In this document: piece after piece, positions 8,851 to 18,407 of the stretch | How the letters are laid out: every line of letters starts with the position of its first letter | Position numbering within the stretch: position 1 is the first letter of the stretch | Assembly: GCA_020633655.1 (NCBI GenBank) | Contig: JACKDF010000002.1 | Span: forward strand, 372,001 to 436,000 | DNA length: 64,000 nucleotides | Reading direction: 5' to 3' | From: Deferribacteres bacterium | Lineage (GTDB): Bacteria; Zhuqueibacterota; Zhuqueibacteria; Zhuqueibacterales; Geothermadaptataceae | Notes under the pieces: model-generated | What the model was told of the DNA's origin: nothing | What the model saw: the letters and a program-made list of their open reading frames with translations, nothing else | Database searches by the model: none | Made by a program: the position numbers and the translations under genes

Positions 8851-11800
8851 TCAATGCCTGCCATAACACCCGCACGTATCAACTCCAAACCCGATTTCTT
8901 CGCCTTTCCATACAAAAGCGTCGTTGGCTTTGCCGCGTTCCCAGTAGAATTTTTTACGCTCTTTTTGGCGGTTGCCAACTTCATTCATTGTCGCTGCATC
9001 GTACAACCGGCCGTTCGCCATCACGAGAACCACACTATCGGTATTGCGAATATTTTCCAGGGGATTTTTCTCCAAAACAACGATATCCGCAAGTTTGCCG
9101 GTTTCCAATGAGCCAACGTGTTTATCCAGGCCAAGGCTTTGGGCGCCATTGAGGGTGGCACAGCGCAGTGCCTGCAACGGTGACATGCCGCCCTGGGCGA
9201 TACTCCACAATTCCCAGTGCATGCCCAATCCTTGCAATTGTCCGTGGCCGCCGGTATTGACAAGCACGCCTGAATCGTTCAGCTTTTTCAAGTCACGGGC
9301 AACACGCACATGCCCAAAATCATCCTCTGGCAGCATCTCACGGCGTCGCGAACGCGAATCGATAATCGGGCGCGGGAAAAAGGTCAGCAAGCGATTATTT
9401 TCCCACACATTGGCATGCTGGTACCAGTAATATTCGCCGGAAACACTGCCATAGGAAACCAGCAAGGTTGGCGTATAAGCCGTTTTGCTTGCGGCCCACA
9501 AGCTCAGAATATCTTTGTAAACCGGCGAAATCGGAATGTTGTGTTCGATGGTGGTGTGTCCGTCCAAAATCATGGACATATTGTGGAAAAATGTAGATCC
9601 GCCTTCAGGCACAACTTCCATTTCCAGTTCACGCGCGGCCTGAATGATCTGCTGCCGTTGTTCCCGGCGGGGTTGATTGTAACTTTTTACGGAAAATGCA
9701 CCAACCGCTTTCATGCGGCGCAAATGGGAACGGGCGTCCTCAAGGGAGTTGACTACTGCTTTAAAATCGCCGTCGGCGCCATACAGGATGGTGCCAGTGG
9801 AAAATGCGCGCGGTCCAACGATTTCACCAGCACGCACCATTTCTTCAAAAGTAAAACTCGTTTCTGTCGTCGTTGACGGATCATGCATGGTTGTAACACC
9901 GTATGCAAGATTGGCGTAGTAGGCCCAATGTTGTTGTGGCAACAATCCGCCACCAAAATTGCCACCGTGCGCATGGGCATCGATCAAACCGGGGATGATG
10001 GTTTTTCCGCTGCAATCAACCGTTTTTGCACCATCGGGGATATCCACTTCCCCTGCTTTGCCGATGGCGGCAATGCGATTTCCATCGATGACGATGGCGC
10101 CATTCTCGATGACTTCTTCGCCGTTCATCGTAATGAGGCGTGCTCCGGTGAGCGCAATCTGGCCCTCCGGTATATCGGCTTTGATTTTCCAGCTTAAATC
10201 GACGCCGCTCGTGTCAATTGCCGGCAGGCTGTCCGGTGCACCCGGGATAAAAGTAAAACTGTCTTTAAGATTACGGGTGAAATACTGCGGCCCGATTGTC
10301 CAGTGCAGTTTTTTCGAATCACCGGACCAGTGCAGATAATCACCGGCATCACGGGTTACTTTTTTGATGGGAATGGATTTTGAGTCTTTATTCAAAGTGA
10401 AACTCTGGCCAATCTCCGGAAAAGGAGCGATGTACCCATGAAACAATTCGGTAAAAGCCAGCCAGTTGCCATCGGGGCTGATACTGATGTCGTTTACATA
10501 TTTTAGATCAAAAATTTCACGTTCATCATTGCCATCGAGCAATACCGATTTGAATTTCTTTTTCAAACCACCACCGCTTAAAAAATAGATTCGATCGCCG
10601 GTGGAATTGAATTCCGGTTCAGAGCCATTTTCGCAAATCATGTGCTCGGGACCACCCGCTGCTGTCGTCCAGTACAAGCCGGGTTCCATACCGTAAACAT
10701 ATCCAATCCTGGAATCACCGCCGCCCCGGCGATAGACGATGCGTTTGCCATCCGGAGAGAAGGACGGCTCCATAAAAAAGCCTTTTTCCATCGTCAATTT
10801 TTGCGGTTTGCCAGAGGGAAATTTCATTTTGTAAAGGGCGCCGTGTTCCTCATCACCCCAGGTTGCAAAAACCAGCCACTTGCTATCGTGACTGAAGGCT
10901 GGAAAAAATTCAAAGAGCGAGCTTTTCGTCAGGCGTTCCGATGAACCATCGGTCACTTTTCGCTTCCATAAATGCCCCATCGCACTGAAAACCACCCACT
11001 CGCCATCGGGGGATGTCCGCACGTCGCGCAGCATTTTTACGTCGAATTCTTTCTGACCGATTTTTTGCTCGAATCGCACTGCTTTAGCGATGGCATGTTT
11101 CGCTGTTAGCTGGAATGGGATTTCAGAAACCTTTTTCGATGCAATTTCGATGCGCCAGATTTTGCCCTGTGCCCAGAAAACGAGACTTTTGCTGTCCGGC
11201 GTCCAGGCGAAATTGGGGTACACTCCAAAAATCGCCCATGCTTCCTGCTGATCCGGGCTGAGCTGATCGTAGATCGGCCACTGCTCACCGGTTTGCAGAT
11301 CGTGCAAGTAAAGAACGGATTTCAAACGCACACGACGCACGAATGCCAATAGTTTGCCATCGGGCGATGGCTGCGGCCGAACGGCTCCACCCGGTCCGCT
11401 CACCACGGTTTTCAGTGTGCCTTTTTCGCGATCATAGCGCCTGAGGACGTAGATTTGTTTATTGGGATCCTTGTTGTATTGAAAATAGCCACCGGGGTAC
11501 ATATCTTCGCTAAAATAAACAAAACGCCCATCGGGAGAAACGACGGGTTCGCCGGCATCCTGCTGGTCGTTTTTACGCGTCGTGAGCTGAACACCTTTTC
11601 CGCCTGAAATATGGTACATCCACATTTCACCGGCGCCGAGGGATCGCTGGCTGGTGAAATGCTTGCGTGCAATCAGATAGTTGCCATCAGGCGTCCAGGC
11701 CGCGTTGTTGAGCAAACGAAAATCTTCTTCCGTCACCTGGTGGGCGTTTTCACCGTCGCGATCCATTACCCAGATGTTGTCGCCGCCCCCTGCATCGCTG

Positions 11801-12105
11801 GTAAAACTGATACATTTACCGTCGGGACTGAATCGGGGTTGTACTTCGTAGGCCGCACCCTGTCGCAGGGGAACCGCCTGACCACCCTGTATCGAAACAA
11901 GATAAATATCACCGAGCATATCAAAGACAATTTCTTCACCACTTGGGCTGACATCAAGATTCATCCAGGTGCCTTCGTCGGTGGCGAAAACCAGCGAATC
12001 CACCGCACCATGAATTTCGTTGACGTCCCATTTTTTTTCGTTTTCTCCGGCAAGGAGAAGCGTGGGTATAAGAACTGCAGTTAAAATGAATGAGAATAGA
12101 CGCAT
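8851..12105 (-). CDS. Exported TolB-like propeller fused to amidohydrolase
   Basis: A 1084-residue protein. I start it at ATG 12105, which has a strong GGAGGAAGGA site and opens a signal peptide (MRLFSFILTAVLIPTLLLAG); the longer open frame upstream is made of a repeat element and is not protein-like. Residues 35-630 are PD40/TolB-type propeller blades with the recurrent SPDG(K/E)W/SFSPDGKRI motif. Residues about 650-1065 are an amidohydrolase: IPGLIDAHAHGG (HxH metal site, about 708), EHNIPISPVY and a later GGHGQLQGLG histidine, then the closing LADIVVLEKNPLENI and the VMANGR strand. The family includes imidazolonepropionase- and dipeptidase-like enzymes acting on cyclic amides; the substrate here is unknown. 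Export places the reaction in the periplasm. Confidence 0.88.
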   Translation of the reverse strand: MRLFSFILTAVLIPTLLLAGENEKKWDVNEIHGAVDSLVFATDEGTWMNLDVSPSGEEIVFDMLGDIYLVSIQGGQAVPLRQGAAYEVQPRFSPDGKCISFTSDAGGGDNIWVMDRDGENAHQVTEEDFRLLNNAAWTPDGNYLIARKHFTSQRSLGAGEMWMYHISGGKGVQLTTRKNDQQDAGEPVVSPDGRFVYFSEDMYPGGYFQYNKDPNKQIYVLRRYDREKGTLKTVVSGPGGAVRPQPSPDGKLLAFVRRVRLKSVLYLHDLQTGEQWPIYDQLSPDQQEAWAIFGVYPNFAWTPDSKSLVFWAQGKIWRIEIASKKVSEIPFQLTAKHAIAKAVRFEQKIGQKEFDVKMLRDVRTSPDGEWVVFSAMGHLWKRKVTDGSSERLTKSSLFEFFPAFSHDSKWLVFATWGDEEHGALYKMKFPSGKPQKLTMEKGFFMEPSFSPDGKRIVYRRGGGDSRIGYVYGMEPGLYWTTAAGGPEHMICENGSEPEFNSTGDRIYFLSGGGLKKKFKSVLLDGNDEREIFDLKYVNDISISPDGNWLAFTELFHGYIAPFPEIGQSFTLNKDSKSIPIKKVTRDAGDYLHWSGDSKKLHWTIGPQYFTRNLKDSFTFIPGAPDSLPAIDTSGVDLSWKIKADIPEGQIALTGARLITMNGEEVIENGAIVIDGNRIAAIGKAGEVDIPDGAKTVDCSGKTIIPGLIDAHAHGGNFGGGLLPQQHWAYYANLAYGVTTMHDPSTTTETSFTFEEMVRAGEIVGPRAFSTGTILYGADGDFKAVVNSLEDARSHLRRMKAVGAFSVKSYNQPRREQRQQIIQAARELEMEVVPEGGSTFFHNMSMILDGHTTIEHNIPISPVYKDILSLWAASKTAYTPTLLVSYGSVSGEYYWYQHANVWENNRLLTFFPRPIIDSRSRRREMLPEDDFGHVRVARDLKKLNDSGVLVNTGGHGQLQGLGMHWELWSIAQGGMSPLQALRCATLNGAQSLGLDKHVGSLETGKLADIVVLEKNPLENIRNTDSVVLVMANGRLYDAATMNEVGNRQKERKKFYWERGKANDAFVWKGEEIGFGVDTCGCYGRH

Positions 12106-12168
12106 TCCTTCCTCCATATGTGAGTTTAAAAATTGTTCTGACTGATTTGAGTCCTTCCAATGTTGTCC

Positions 12169-12286
12169 AGGCTGTGTGAAAATGCAGCGCAAACCGGTCG
12201 CTGAGCCTGTCAAAACGCCTGGTTGAGCGTGAGTCCGGCTTCGACGCGCACAGCCTCCGTGAAGTTTAAACGTTTTCACACAGCCT
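12169..12286. repeat. Interspersed inverted-repeat element, family A (copy 1)
   Basis: A 118-base element beginning AGGCTGTGTGAAAA and ending with its exact inverse TTTTCACACAGCCT (14-bp perfect termini). Inside are CAAACCGGTCGCTG, GTTGAGCGTGAGTCCGG and CCTCCGTGAAGTTTA, all shared with the copy at 47434-47575. This copy lacks about 25 bases of the interior present in the other one. It sits just upstream of the amidohydrolase gene and contains no gene. The remaining gap up to 12523 holds a family B copy and otherwise nothing recognisable. Confidence 0.85.
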
Positions 12287-12393
12287 GCACAGAATCCGTC
12301 GTTTCCAGATGCACTCTAAATAGTGGTTCTCCGGAATGAGGTCCTACTGGACAAGCTCTCAATTCTATTGAAAAATATTTTCAATCCGCTTAT

Positions 12394-12537
12394 GCGACTG
12401 CCGATATACATGCAAATTCGGACCCTGAGTTTGCCGAAGGGCCCGAATTTGAGCCTGGAACCAGGGATTTCGATACTTCGACTTTACTCAGTGCAGACGC
12501 GCTCAATGTCCGGTTTATCCCTTTTACGACTGTATCG
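12394..12537. repeat. Interspersed repeat, family B (copy overlapping a stop codon)
   Basis: About 144 bases. GCGACTGCCGATATACATGC opens it, followed by AAATTCGGACCCTGAG, CTTTACTCAGTGCAG, and TCCGGTTTATCCCTTTTACGACTGTATCG at the end, matching the copy at 48571-48713 base for base over most of the length. The right end runs into the last codons and stop of the YihY-family gene (stop at 12524-12526), so the repeat supplies the terminus of that protein. Confidence 0.8.
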
Positions 12538-13450
12538 ATTGCCGTTCCAGATACAGTTGCCCGATAATCGCTGCAAGAAGCATTGTCATAGAGCTGAGGT
12601 AAATCCAGAAGGCACCGACGATAAAAACCATGTAAGCACCATAAATATCCCCCCAGGCTGAAAAATGGGCCAAATAAAATCCAAAAGTTTGGTGCACCAG
12701 TTTTTGAAAAAGCGTTGCCCAGAAAGCTGCCAGAAATACAGCCCTTTTCTTGATTCGTTTATCCGGGATAAAATAGAGTAATCCGGCGCAGATATAGAAT
12801 ATGGTGATCAATGTGATGAAATTAAAAAAATGGGCTTCAAAAGCCCCGAACTGCAAACCGAGAACATTTTCAATACCGTGAGAGAATTTCAGCAGAATTT
12901 GCAGGGAGGGCAGGATCGCGAAGGAGAGGGCAAAAAACACAAGAATGAGCAAAACCAGTAAAATATCCTTCATTTTGCCGACGACTTTATTGGGCGTTTT
13001 TTCTACGTGAAAGATCACGTTTAACGACGAACGCATGCTGGTGAACCACCCACTCGCTGCGAACAGGAGCCCAAAGCCACCAAGCCACCCGGCCACGTTT
13101 TTATGTTGTAAAACCGCCATTACCCGGCCGATGACCAGATTTTTAAGAAAAGCAGCACTGTCCGGATAAGGCAACAAAGTATCGATGAAGTAGTCAATTT
13201 GTCCGGCGATACTGTCCACTGGTACGAATGTTCCAAGCACAAAGAAAATAACCAGCACCAGGGGAACCAGACAGAGGGAAAGAGAAAAAGAAACGGCGGA
13301 GGAAAAGAGAAACAGATGATCACTGCCCGCGCGATCGTACACACCTTTTAAATAATAACCCAGTAATGAAAGCAGTTTTCGAAGTGTGAGAATTGCGGTC
13401 TCCCGCAAAGATTGTAACAAACTTGTCTTCGTGTCCGAATTCTTGCTCAT
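12524..13450 (-). CDS. YihY/BrkB-family inner-membrane protein
   Basis: A 308-residue protein with about six hydrophobic helices: LFLFSSAVSFSLSLCLVPLVLVIFF, an amphipathic stretch, WLGGFGLLFAASGWFTSMR, ILLVLLILVFFALSFAI, FITLITIFYICAGLLYFIP, AVFLAAFWATLFQKLV, and a final YMVFIVGAFWIYLSSMTMLLAAIIG. The blocks around SAVSFS, the ASGWFTSMRSSLN region and FWIYLSS...GQLYLER are the hallmark of YihY/UPF0761 (earlier called BrkB or RNase BN). The molecular function is not settled for the family; serum-resistance and transport roles have been proposed. The N-terminus (about 25 residues) is hydrophilic and probably cytoplasmic. The last few codons lie in a family B repeat, so the C-terminus (SIQS) may be an acquired end. 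It is transcribed divergently from the heparinase-like gene. Confidence 0.85.
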   Translation of the reverse strand: MSKNSDTKTSLLQSLRETAILTLRKLLSLLGYYLKGVYDRAGSDHLFLFSSAVSFSLSLCLVPLVLVIFFVLGTFVPVDSIAGQIDYFIDTLLPYPDSAAFLKNLVIGRVMAVLQHKNVAGWLGGFGLLFAASGWFTSMRSSLNVIFHVEKTPNKVVGKMKDILLVLLILVFFALSFAILPSLQILLKFSHGIENVLGLQFGAFEAHFFNFITLITIFYICAGLLYFIPDKRIKKRAVFLAAFWATLFQKLVHQTFGFYLAHFSAWGDIYGAYMVFIVGAFWIYLSSMTMLLAAIIGQLYLERQSIQS

Positions 13451-13731
13451 TTTCTCATGTATGATAAAAATTGATGCGTATTCAAATTAAGTGGTACAGG
13501 TTAAAGGTTGCACGTTGCAGGTTCTCCATCGCCAAACCTGAGAATTGCCTATTCTGTGTTGAATATTCAATTTTTTCTCCACATCGCTTTTCTCTGCAAT
13601 TCCTTTTGTTGGTGCTAATTTATTACGGGACAGATCCCAGGTATCACAAAAAATATCCTAAAATGGCAGTGTGCGATGGGATGGATTTGGCGCTGTTTCC
13701 AAAGCGATTTTGTACTGTAAAAGGAATTACA

Positions 13732-16110
13732 ATGAACATCGTTAAAAGTATTATCAAATACAACACATTCGTGTTGCTTATTTCAAGCCAATGTGCGGTG
13801 GCACAATTCAAGGCACAACCCGGCTCTCCCTTAGCTCAAAGACAGCATCCGCGTCTCCTGTTGACACAAGCCGATGTGCCGGAACTTCGGCAACGCATTC
13901 AACGATATTACCATCACGATTTTCAGGATTTTGTGCATAACATGAACAAAATCCTGAAAATCCAGCCAGGAACCAGTGGTTTATCCGATTACAACGATCT
14001 TTTTGGGGCAGCGCGCTCCTTTGCATTTCTGGCGCTGATTGATCCGTCGACGATATCATCCATTACAGGTATGCTTTCGACGCAGCAATACGCGCAAAAA
14101 GCCCTGGAACTGGCAGAATACATTTGTATAAAAATTCCGGACGATTGGAATGAAAAACACCACGGCGCCTCAAATCTGGCGACGAGCGACGGCGGTATTG
14201 GCAGCCTGGCGCTGCAGGTTGTTTACGACTGGACTTATCCATTTTCGACTTTGCCACAACGCCAGCGCATCGTAGATAAACTCATTGCGCTGTGGGAAAA
14301 CCGGTACAATGCCAACAAAGTGAAGCTGGAAAACCATTATGCGGCAAATGTGCATGTCTACAGTGGCGCGCTTTGTTTTTACGGTGATGAAGATATGGGT
14401 AAGCAACGGCTGAGCAAAGCCGAAGCGATGATGGATTCGTTTCAAGCGGTTTTTGTTCGCAGCCAGTTGCAGGTTTCTGAGAGATTGTTCGAAGGTTCCA
14501 GTGACTGGATCGAAGGGGATGGCTATGCGATGGACGGGTACATCGGGCTCATGTTGTTGGCAAGTGTTTCGGGGCCGGCGCTGGGCGAGCACTACTTTGA
14601 AAAATACAATTGGCTTCGGGCAGCACCGTGGTGGCTGTATTACAACACGAATCCCTGGCCTTACGAAAAAGAGTACTACTTCACCCAGCATAACACCAGC
14701 AGCCTGATGCAAGTCAACAACTGGCAACCGAGTGCAATGATGAGTCTCGTTGCGGCCAATCTGGTAAAATCAGATCCCAAAGCCAGTGGATTTGCAGCCT
14801 GGTTCGTCGAGCGCAGCCCCTATGGCCAACCACTGGATTCCTATCGTTATTATGAGTCTCACATTTTCGATCTGTTTTACAAATTTTTATTTGGTACCAG
14901 GCATGTTCCAAAGTTGTCACCGGAACAGCTCGGAGTGGAATTGAGCGTGCATTTGGGACAGGGTTACGCGTTCCGATCCAGCCACGACCCGTTGTCTGCC
15001 ACGCTGGTTCAGTTCGCCGCGCCAAAGTTTTGGTACGATAACGGTCACAATGAGACTGAGCAAGGTGCCATCGGCATTTACAAATTCGGGACATTGGCTG
15101 TCCCATCGGTCCATGGGAAAAGTGGCGGCAAAGAGGTGCCTCGGGCAAAGCGGGCGGCAAAAGCAATGGCATTCAACAATGTGCTTGGCATCGGGCCGGA
15201 CAAGGAATTGCAAGTGCAGATGGGGCGGGTGAATAAACTCGACCAGCCGGAAGATTTTGTGGAAGGAAAAGTCTCTCAGATCGGCGATGTACAGGCTTTT
15301 CGATTGGAAAGAAATGCTTTTGATTATGTGAATTATGATTACACAAAATCCTATAAAGGTGGTGACAAAGCAAAACTGGCGCGACGAGCTCTGGTTTATT
15401 TGCGCGGCGCTGTGAATAATGAATTCCTTGTGGTCATGGATCGGGTGGAATCCGGGTACAAAAAATACTTTGTGCTGCATACGCCGGCTGATGTCATTGC
15501 AGAGGACAATACCTGGTTTCAGGTCGAATTGGGACATTGGGTTACACCGGCACGGCAATTCAGTGTTACGAATCGCATTGGAGGGGCTCATGGAAAAATG
15601 GTCATCATTTCGCTCTGGCCGCGAAATATTGAAACGCATAAGTATGGCGGTCCCGGTCGGGAATGGGTATTTGCTGATGGCTCTCTCATCGATTATGATT
15701 CCGGCCAATTCGGCGAAAAAGCCCGATTTTTCTTCGGTGATCACACATTCCAGTTGCGCTCCGATGAAGGGACCTTTTTAACTGTTCTGCAAATTGGGGA
15801 TGCCAACACCATGCAAATTAATGCGAAGATTGAGCCGGTAAACGGGCAAAACTGGTTCGGTTGTAAAATTGGCGGGTTCCGCATGGTCATTTTTAGTCAG
15901 ACAGAAAAACCACTGAACGAACTCACTTACACCATGAATCACCAGGGCCGCACGGAACATCTGATTACGGAATTCACGAAACAGGTAAAATATCGGGTGC
16001 GCCGCAACCGGGATGTTATTGCAGAGGGCACAACAGGTGACAGTGGTTCGATATATTTCACCGACAACAGCAAAGGGCAAACCACTTATTTCATCGATAT
16101 TATGCGGTAA
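13732..16110 (+). CDS. Secreted heparinase II/III-like polysaccharide lyase
   Basis: A 792-residue protein. I use the ATG at 13732: AAAGGA sits upstream and the protein then begins with a signal peptide ending near AVAQ; the frame is open earlier but the upstream residues look non-coding. Residues about 30-400 form the helical (alpha/alpha toroid) part, beginning with the typical HPRLLLTQADVPELRQRI motif of heparinase II/III and alginate-lyase-like enzymes. Residues about 425-700 carry the beta-sheet domain with GHNETEQGAIGIYKFG, which corresponds to the family H...QGSF.IY..G box. Tyrosine and histidine residues are frequent, as in this lyase fold. The C-terminus has a FG-repeat-like sandwich. 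Expected role: elimination of uronic-acid-containing polysaccharides. The exact substrate cannot be told from sequence alone. Confidence 0.8.
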   Translation: MNIVKSIIKYNTFVLLISSQCAVAQFKAQPGSPLAQRQHPRLLLTQADVPELRQRIQRYYHHDFQDFVHNMNKILKIQPGTSGLSDYNDLFGAARSFAFLALIDPSTISSITGMLSTQQYAQKALELAEYICIKIPDDWNEKHHGASNLATSDGGIGSLALQVVYDWTYPFSTLPQRQRIVDKLIALWENRYNANKVKLENHYAANVHVYSGALCFYGDEDMGKQRLSKAEAMMDSFQAVFVRSQLQVSERLFEGSSDWIEGDGYAMDGYIGLMLLASVSGPALGEHYFEKYNWLRAAPWWLYYNTNPWPYEKEYYFTQHNTSSLMQVNNWQPSAMMSLVAANLVKSDPKASGFAAWFVERSPYGQPLDSYRYYESHIFDLFYKFLFGTRHVPKLSPEQLGVELSVHLGQGYAFRSSHDPLSATLVQFAAPKFWYDNGHNETEQGAIGIYKFGTLAVPSVHGKSGGKEVPRAKRAAKAMAFNNVLGIGPDKELQVQMGRVNKLDQPEDFVEGKVSQIGDVQAFRLERNAFDYVNYDYTKSYKGGDKAKLARRALVYLRGAVNNEFLVVMDRVESGYKKYFVLHTPADVIAEDNTWFQVELGHWVTPARQFSVTNRIGGAHGKMVIISLWPRNIETHKYGGPGREWVFADGSLIDYDSGQFGEKARFFFGDHTFQLRSDEGTFLTVLQIGDANTMQINAKIEPVNGQNWFGCKIGGFRMVIFSQTEKPLNELTYTMNHQGRTEHLITEFTKQVKYRVRRNRDVIAEGTTGDSGSIYFTDNSKGQTTYFIDIMR

Positions 16111-16272
16111 TTACAAAATATCCTCTTATTTGCATTGCAGATTCAAAGGGTATGGCCGGTTTGTCCTGTCCAATTATTGCTGCTGCGGTCAAAAACGCAG
16201 ATCGGGTGCTCTGCTTCTACATTTTTAATATCACGCTAATTCCATACCTCCAAAACAATCAGGAAAATCAAC

Positions 16273-16965
16273 ATGAAACGTTATAGAGCAGCCACGATGG
16301 CAAGATTGTTTGTGTGTATTTTTTGCATCCCCGTCTTTTCGTTAGCACAAGAAAAAGAAATGCGGGTTCTCAAAGTGAAAGAAGATAAATGTGTTGCCTA
16401 CGTTGGTGGCATTAAAGGCATTAAAGAGAATGCTTCCTATTCCATTGTCCGGGATAATAAATCCATTGGGAAAGCGCAAGTCATCGCCGTGGAAAATGAT
16501 ATCTGTGGTTTGCTGATTACCGAAGTGAAATCCGGATATGTTGTTGATATCGGCGATTATTTAAAACCTGATTTGGACACCGCAAAATCAAAAAGTGCAG
16601 CCGTGGTAAAGAATGGCGAAGACCTGGCATCGAAAGAACTCACCGGAGCGAAGAAAGTCTATTTTCTCGATGGCGAAAATAAAGCAGTGAATGAATACAA
16701 TGGAAACAATGCATTAGCCGGTGGATTTCTCTCAGGTTCGTTACTCAATGTCATCGGCTGGGGGGCGGGATATGCATTTCTATCCACCCGAACTTTGCAG
16801 GTGCCTCAGGGACACATCGCCAATCTCGATGAAAAGCAAAAACATGAATTTACTGCTGGTTACAAGCAAACTGTGGATAAAAAGCGAAAACGTAAATACC
16901 ATATCGGTGCTGCCGTCGGCACTGTGATCTCAACTGCTATTATCGTTACGGCTGTGAGCCGTTAA
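16273..16965 (+). CDS. Exported membrane-anchored protein, unknown function
   Basis: I do not recognise this 230-residue protein. The N-terminus is a signal peptide (hydrophobic FVCIFCIPVFSLAQ). Residues about 30-95 form a small beta domain (MRVLKVKEDKCVAYVGG, NASYSIVRDN, AQVIAVENDICGLLI, SGYVVDIGDYL) with two cysteines that could pair outside the cytoplasm; it resembles the beta-roll domains of flagellar-assembly or FlgT-like proteins only in general form. After a charged linker there are two hydrophobic segments, FLSGSLLNVIGWGAGYAFL and YHIGAAVGTVISTAIIVTAV, separated by a basic stretch (VDKKRKRKY). It lies 162 bases after the heparinase-like gene and 37 bases before the next secreted protein gene, suggesting one transcript. 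The ATG at 16273 follows CAGGAAAATCAAC. Confidence 0.6.
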   Translation: MKRYRAATMARLFVCIFCIPVFSLAQEKEMRVLKVKEDKCVAYVGGIKGIKENASYSIVRDNKSIGKAQVIAVENDICGLLITEVKSGYVVDIGDYLKPDLDTAKSKSAAVVKNGEDLASKELTGAKKVYFLDGENKAVNEYNGNNALAGGFLSGSLLNVIGWGAGYAFLSTRTLQVPQGHIANLDEKQKHEFTAGYKQTVDKKRKRKYHIGAAVGTVISTAIIVTAVSR

Positions 16966-17002
16966 TCTGTTTGGCACAATGCATCTAAAAAGGGATTTCT
17001 TC

Positions 17003-18388
17003 ATGCATCGTTCACTTATTATTCTTTTCATTTTCATTACTTTATCAGTTAACCTTCTTGCTGGACCGCAAAAATTCAACACCTATCGTTTGTATGAGCC
17101 GGTTGTCCTCACCGGGGCGCAATTGCCGGATATAATCGGCAGCGCTATCGAAGAAATTGCCGGCTTCCGCTATTCAAAAGCACAAAATACCTGGACGCAA
17201 ATCCCTGTTCAGGTGGATGAACGCAAATACATGGATTTATCCGTCCCACCGGGAAAACGCAAACATCTGGCAGCGGAGTATGTCTATGTCGGCTACACTG
17301 GTGGCGTTCTCGGTGCCCAACTGGCCCGCGACACAGATCCGCGCTTTGACGATGACGATGAGCTGGTATTTATGCTGGAAGATGGCGGCGATAAGGCACC
17401 AACTGGTTCCAGTCCGCCAGCGGCGACCGGGAACCGGCGTTTGGAAATAGCGATCTCCGATCCAGTTCAACCGGGAACGCAAACTTTTGTTTATCTTTTC
17501 AGTGTCAAGGGAACAAAGAGTATGCGTGGCGATCTCACCTACCATCTTACCAATGGACGGGAGCATGGCGCCGTGGTGGAAACGGAGTACTACCGTGTGA
17601 ATTACAGCCGTCGTTGGGTGCTGGATCAAATTCGCATTAAAAACACATTGCAGGGCAACGGTCAGGATTTGATTGATCAACTCAAGTTCCGCGCTTACGG
17701 TCTCACACCGCAATCCTCACGCAAAATGGGCATGTTTAATGAGACAGAAGAATACTGGAGCGACGGTCCTGGAGACTGCCAGTTCAGTAAGAAACAAGGG
17801 TGCAGCTGGTATCTCGGTCATAAGGTCGGGCCGGTGAGAGCTATTCGCATGGTACAGGGTGCGGCAAGCGGTCCCACAACCAGTTACTTTTCCTATTTTT
17901 ATCGCAAGATGTTCGCGGTGCAGGTGAACTATCGCGTCCACCCATTGCCGTATTTGTGGTTCTATCTTGATTACGATAGTGAATTAGCGAATCCACGCTT
18001 TTACGACGCAGAAAACAGTGGCATTGCTATCGATGGTCGCCAGGATGCGTTGCGATCCAATGGCCCAAAAAATTGGGGACAGATGTCCAGTGCTGCAGGT
18101 TCGATTGTTACATGGATGGATATTGATGAATTTCGCCACCTGGGAAGTAAAACCCAGGTTGCACCCTATTACAGAGATGACAGCCACTTCAACGATCTCA
18201 CCGGTTCCGATGGCAAAGCTATGGGAAACCATGGTGTGTATATCACCGATATTCCCGACACAGACAAACTCAAAGCCGTCGTTGCGCATTTCAAAATATT
18301 CCTTTTACCGGCAAATGCCAGCAGCGCCGGGGAGCAAATCAGCCGGAACATGGAAAATCCCTTGACGATTCGAGTGCAGTCAGAATAG
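17003..18388 (+). CDS. Secreted protein of unknown function, paralogue 1 (no sorting domain)
   Basis: A 461-residue protein; ATG 17003 is preceded by AAGGG at 8 bases and begins a signal peptide ending at LLAG. I do not recognise the family. It is clearly homologous over its full length to the next gene: both share the YEPVVLTG / YQPVVIKG opening, QIPVQVDER, FDDDDELVFM (paralogue: FDQDDEICFM), a YSRRWVLD motif, LIDQ(L/I)KFRAY.LTPQ, NETEE(Y/F)WSDGPG.C, HK.GPVRAIR..QGAASGPTTSY, and FNDLTGSDGKAMGNHGVY. The conserved acidic DDDDE cluster could bind metal. The paired cysteines CQFSKKQGC may form a disulphide. It ends directly after the homologous region, without the C-terminal sorting module of its neighbour. 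Confidence 0.75.
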   Translation: MHRSLIILFIFITLSVNLLAGPQKFNTYRLYEPVVLTGAQLPDIIGSAIEEIAGFRYSKAQNTWTQIPVQVDERKYMDLSVPPGKRKHLAAEYVYVGYTGGVLGAQLARDTDPRFDDDDELVFMLEDGGDKAPTGSSPPAATGNRRLEIAISDPVQPGTQTFVYLFSVKGTKSMRGDLTYHLTNGREHGAVVETEYYRVNYSRRWVLDQIRIKNTLQGNGQDLIDQLKFRAYGLTPQSSRKMGMFNETEEYWSDGPGDCQFSKKQGCSWYLGHKVGPVRAIRMVQGAASGPTTSYFSYFYRKMFAVQVNYRVHPLPYLWFYLDYDSELANPRFYDAENSGIAIDGRQDALRSNGPKNWGQMSSAAGSIVTWMDIDEFRHLGSKTQVAPYYRDDSHFNDLTGSDGKAMGNHGVYITDIPDTDKLKAVVAHFKIFLLPANASSAGEQISRNMENPLTIRVQSE

Positions 18389-18407
18389 TTTTCTCCTCAC
18401 ATCACTG

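Noticed and set aside
12106..12279. Upstream extension of the amidohydrolase reading frame
   Set aside because: The extra 58 codons are made mostly from the family A repeat, and a strong ribosome site plus signal peptide begin at 12105.
14917..15744. 275-codon minus-strand frame inside the heparinase-like gene
   Set aside because: It lies antisense to a well-supported gene, has no recognised domain and no ribosome site; a codon-structure shadow.
13732..16110. Alginate lyase instead of heparinase-like annotation
   Set aside because: The N-terminal helical region could fit either, but GHNETEQGAIGIYKFG matches the heparinase II/III C-terminal domain better.
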